Of a stretch of DNA of 64,000 nucleotides, positions 61,244 to 64,000 are shown piece after piece. The stretch is from Egicoccus sp. AB-alg2 (GTDB taxonomy: Bacteria > Actinomycetota > Nitriliruptoria > Nitriliruptorales > Nitriliruptoraceae). The number at the start of each line of letters is the position of its first letter. The stretch's first letter is position 1. The notes under the pieces were generated by a model. That model did not search any database and was not told the DNA's origin. It saw only the letters and a program-made list of their open reading frames with translations. The stretch covers positions 490,349 through 554,348 of the forward strand of contig NZ_JBGUAX010000001.1 of NCBI RefSeq assembly GCF_041821065.1, in the 5' to 3' direction. Position numbers and translations under genes: made by a program.

Positions 61244-62380
61244 TCAGCGCACGCGCCCCGGCAGGACGCGGCGAAGCGTCCGAACGTCGCTGCTGGCCCA
61301 GCCGGTCCGACGGACGACCTGGTCGTAGCCCCAACGCAGCACGGGGTTGGAGAAGCGCTCGCGGTACGGAGCCAGCGCCACCACCTCGGCGCCGAACCCG
61401 AGCTTGTAGTCGGTACCCCAGCTGTCGTCGCCGCTCGGGCGCTGGCGGTCTGCGCCGTCGGTGCCGGGAGCGACGTCGACGCCCTCGAAGTCGTAGTAGC
61501 GACACCCCCGTTCACGGGCCCAGGTCATCGCCGTCCACTCCAGCAGTTCGTTCGGCTTGTGCCGGGCGTGTTCCCCCGACCAGACCATCAGGTGCGAGTA
61601 CAGCGTTTCGCCGAAGCGGATCGCGAGTTGCGCGGAGACTGGCTCGCCCGCGTGCTCGACGAGGAAGAGGTGCGCGTGACCGTCGGCGGCCATCGCCTGC
61701 CACAGCCGCTCGTACCTCGTGCCCGTCGGGCGGCCCTCACCGCGCCGCTCGGCGGCCCGGCGGTAGAGGTGCACCAGCGCCGGCAGTTCGGCCCCCGAAG
61801 CCGGTCGCGCGGTCAGGCCACGGGACAGACCGCGGCGGATGTTGCCACGCGTGCTGCGACGCATGCCCGCCAAGATGGCCTCGGGCGGCCGGTCCAGGCG
61901 GACGCGTGCGGTCGCGGGGGCCGCCCTGGCAGCGAGCCGCTCGCTCGGCCGTAGGCCCCAGTCCTCGAGGCGTCCCTCCAGACGCCGGTCCGACACCGAA
62001 GGGCGGACGACGAGGTAGCGGACACGCTGCTGCCGGCAGAGCCGCTCGAGTCCGTGCATCACCGACGGCAGGGCGTCATCTCCGTCCGCAGTGAAGACGG
62101 GTCCGCCGTCGACGTAGGCGACCGTCCCCAGTGGCCCGACGTCGCGGACCAGCAGTTGGGCGCCCGCGACGACCCGGCGCCCATGTGAGGCGCTGATGCG
62201 AGCGCTGCGCCAGCCGAAGGCCGACCGGTACCGCGCCCAGGCCGCGGTCTGGGTGTAATGGCCGCCGATCGCCTGTTCGAGGAAGCGATCCCACGCCGGA
62301 TCCTGCTCGAGTGTCGACCACTGCAGGTCCGGACCGTTTCCCTCCCACGTTCCCGTGGCGGACGCTCTGCCAGTGCCCAT
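61244..62380 (-). CDS. FemAB-like aminoacyl transferase, paralogue 2
   Basis: 378 residues, colinear with the preceding paralogue over its whole length (HYTQTAAWARYRSAFGWRS, MRRSTRGNIRRGLSRGL, KPNELLEWTAMTWARERGC, TDYKLGFGAEVV). A tandem duplication is likely, perhaps giving two residues in one cross-bridge as in FemA/FemB. ATG 62378-62380. Located 103 bases after the toroid lipoprotein gene. Confidence 0.9.
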   Translation of the reverse strand: MGTGRASATGTWEGNGPDLQWSTLEQDPAWDRFLEQAIGGHYTQTAAWARYRSAFGWRSARISASHGRRVVAGAQLLVRDVGPLGTVAYVDGGPVFTADGDDALPSVMHGLERLCRQQRVRYLVVRPSVSDRRLEGRLEDWGLRPSERLAARAAPATARVRLDRPPEAILAGMRRSTRGNIRRGLSRGLTARPASGAELPALVHLYRRAAERRGEGRPTGTRYERLWQAMAADGHAHLFLVEHAGEPVSAQLAIRFGETLYSHLMVWSGEHARHKPNELLEWTAMTWARERGCRYYDFEGVDVAPGTDGADRQRPSGDDSWGTDYKLGFGAEVVALAPYRERFSNPVLRWGYDQVVRRTGWASSDVRTLRRVLPGRVR

Positions 62381-62483
62381 CAGCCACCCCTGGTCGTCAT
62401 CCGGCCGCGAAGGCCATCGACGCGCGCGCTGACCACGGCAGGCAAGCGGGCCGGCTTCGACGACCCAAGGGGCAGGCGTCCCG

Positions 62484-63962
62484 TCAGCCAGCCGCCACGA
62501 CGTCCGCGGGGCCGGCGCGGTCGAGGACGTAGGCGTAGGCGGCGGCGGTCTTGCCGTGCGCGAACCAGCCGCCCACGGCGGGTTCGCTGACGATGATGTC
62601 GAACAGTTGCTCGTGCAGGTCGTCGTGGTAGGCGCCGAGGAGGAGGTGCGGGGTGAGGTTGTTGGGCCCGCCGTAGCGGTGGTCCTCGCGCCGATCGAGC
62701 GCCACGAGCTCCGCGGCGAACATGGCGTTGCGCTCGGATCCGTCGCGCAGCACGTTGACACGGAACGACTCGGCCACGGCGGCCAGGTCCTCCGCATCGA
62801 ACCCGACGCCGAGACGCTCGGCGTGACGCAGGAACCGGATGGTGATCTGGGACTTCCAGATCGGCTCGGGTCGCGAGCCCAGGGGATCCTCGGGCCTGGC
62901 GGCGTACTGCCACGCGACCGTGCCGTCGTCCTCGTAGTACATCACCTGCCGGACGAACGCGGCGGTCTGTGTCGCCCGCAGCTCCCAGTAGGGGTCGTCG
63001 GAGAGCGCGGCCAGGTAGACCAGCGCCTCCCCCACCGACGTCTGATGATTCACCGGATCGATCCGGTCGTGCGTGCTTCGCCAGTAGTAGGCGTAGCTCC
63101 CGTCGTCGGCGACGACCAGTTCGTCGTCGAACTCCAGCAGCGCTTCCTGCGCCGCGGCCACGAGCCGCGCCGCCGCGTCGGCGTGCTCGTCCCCGAGTTC
63201 GGGATCCTGCGCCACGAGCCACGCGTACCAGGCCATCGGCGCCGCGATGCGGCCGGCATGCGTCACGACGTTGTAGTGACGACCGTCTGGATCCAGGTGG
63301 TCGGTGCCCCACGCCTTCAGCACGCGCTCGCGATGCTCGTCCACCCGCCCGAGCACGTCGTCGCGGTGGTCCAGCATCCCCAGCATGCGGTCGCGCGCGC
63401 TCACGAGGAAGCGCTCCTGCCCGGTTGCTTCGTAGCCGAGGAGTGCGGCTTCCAGGGCGTAGGAATCCCGCCAGGCGAAGCCGGAGCCACGCCGGGAGCC
63501 AGCGCCCGTGTCGTCCCGATGCAGCTCTTTCGCCACCCAGGCGTACAGCAGGTCCGCATTGGGCCGTGCACGCATCAACGGTTCGTACACGGCGGTGAGA
63601 TCCAGGACCGCGTCCCTGTCCGCGACCTGTGCGAGCACCGCCTCCCGCTCGTCCCGATCCACGAACAGCAGCGCCGCCGCGGCCTCGAAACGGGCGTCGA
63701 ACTCGGCGTCGGCCTCGCCCGCCCGGAGCTTGCCGACGAGCCAGCCATAGGCGTCGTACGCGTCAGCGAAGGCTGCGTACTCGGGCCCGCCGGCGTCCGA
63801 ACCGCGGGCGATGTCGGCGTCCACCTCGACGGCGACGTCGGCACCCGAGGACGCGTCGGTCGCACCAGCGAGCTCCGCCCGGGCTCCGGGCTGCGTCGAT
63901 GCCGAGCATGCGACCAGGAGGGTCGCCAGGCAGGCGAACAACAGCCTGCGGCCCCAGTACAC
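62484..63962 (-). CDS. Lipoprotein with (alpha/alpha)-toroid, epimerase-like domain
   Basis: 492 residues. Signal peptide and lipobox LVACSA (Cys near 19), an Asp/Ala linker, then a helical repeat domain to the end. Conserved-looking aromatic/acidic motifs recur every 60-70 residues (AWRDSYALEAALLGYE, HAGRIAAPMAWYAWLV, YYWRSTHDRIDPVNHQTSVG, IWKSQITIRFLRHAERL). This is the pattern of glycan-acting toroids such as D-glucuronyl C5-epimerase C-terminal domains; catalysis is not established. GTG (63960-63962), GGAGGGG upstream. Confidence 0.7.
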   Translation of the reverse strand: MYWGRRLLFACLATLLVACSASTQPGARAELAGATDASSGADVAVEVDADIARGSDAGGPEYAAFADAYDAYGWLVGKLRAGEADAEFDARFEAAAALLFVDRDEREAVLAQVADRDAVLDLTAVYEPLMRARPNADLLYAWVAKELHRDDTGAGSRRGSGFAWRDSYALEAALLGYEATGQERFLVSARDRMLGMLDHRDDVLGRVDEHRERVLKAWGTDHLDPDGRHYNVVTHAGRIAAPMAWYAWLVAQDPELGDEHADAAARLVAAAQEALLEFDDELVVADDGSYAYYWRSTHDRIDPVNHQTSVGEALVYLAALSDDPYWELRATQTAAFVRQVMYYEDDGTVAWQYAARPEDPLGSRPEPIWKSQITIRFLRHAERLGVGFDAEDLAAVAESFRVNVLRDGSERNAMFAAELVALDRREDHRYGGPNNLTPHLLLGAYHDDLHEQLFDIIVSEPAVGGWFAHGKTAAAYAYVLDRAGPADVVAAG

Positions 63963-64000
63963 CCCTGCCCCTCCAGTGTTTCCCCGCGTCGGAGGCTAGT

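Overview
The window is about 64 kb of high-GC (roughly 72%) chromosomal DNA from an actinobacterium. The evidence is the strong third-position G/C bias, frequent GTG and some TTG starts, start/stop overlaps (ATGA or GTGA), purine-rich AGGAGG ribosome sites, leaderless-looking promoters with TAGGCT-type -10 boxes, a SufR-led suf operon with a Rieske ferredoxin, and DtxR/IdeR-like iron boxes. It does not look like Streptomyces or Mycobacterium; a deep-branching class such as Nitriliruptoria is possible, but the sequence alone cannot fix this. I see no tRNA, rRNA, insertion sequence, prophage or CRISPR array.

Layout. 1-2,901: a heterodimeric ABC exporter pair on the minus strand (the second gene runs off the left edge). 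3,012-10,909: a complete Fe-S cluster assembly operon, sufR-sufB-sufD-Rieske-sufC-sufS-sufU-sufT, then a small regulator-like gene. Its promoter (11,020-11,048) carries an exact SufR-type operator. 11,199-13,729: methionine importer metNIQ. 14,541-15,221: a PilZ c-di-GMP receptor, beside an 811-base stretch with no convincing gene. 15,631-22,386: small unknowns, a FabL-like reductase lacking its catalytic Tyr, RecD2 helicase, a saccharopine-dehydrogenase-like protein, and a histone-H1-tailed protein. 22,575-31,010: a leucine/isovalerate catabolism region (methylcrotonyl-CoA carboxylase beta and alpha, methylglutaconyl-CoA hydratase-like, HMG-CoA lyase). Interleaved with it are an ECF sigma factor, its membrane anti-sigma-like partner and a lipoprotein; the last two share a Cys-rich Gmad2 domain. 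31,001-34,020: alpha/beta-hydrolase, TlpA-type thioredoxin, HisC-like aminotransferase and a lone GroES. 35,114-39,269: ferric iron importer FbpC facing FbpB-FbpA, each transcription unit with its own IdeR-like box. 39,419-43,234: an ABC-2 exporter divergent from a DesK/DesR-like two-component system, with a 13-bp dyad between them. 43,355-52,276: metallo-hydrolase, small membrane and lipoproteins, an MpaB/latex-clearing-like oxygenase, a molybdopterin oxidoreductase translationally coupled to a CPSC flavoprotein reductase, an LCP ligase and a pirin. 52,354-54,084: a GH13 alpha-glucosidase.

54,254-63,962 is a cell-envelope region. It holds a coiled-coil/VanY carboxypeptidase, a tiny lipoprotein, a VanY peptidase fused to a class-E-like sortase domain whose catalytic Cys is Ser, a Pro-rich repeat surface protein translationally coupled to that fusion, a BioF2/GNAT acyltransferase, two FemAB-like aminoacyltransferase paralogues, and a lipoprotein resembling (alpha/alpha)-toroid epimerases. 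This cluster, above all the VanY/pseudo-sortase fusion paired with its Pro-rich partner, is the best candidate for an undescribed system here.

Two genes (near 3,545 and 55,801) have their Shine-Dalgarno sequence inside the 3' arm of a perfect inverted repeat, which suggests structure-gated translation.
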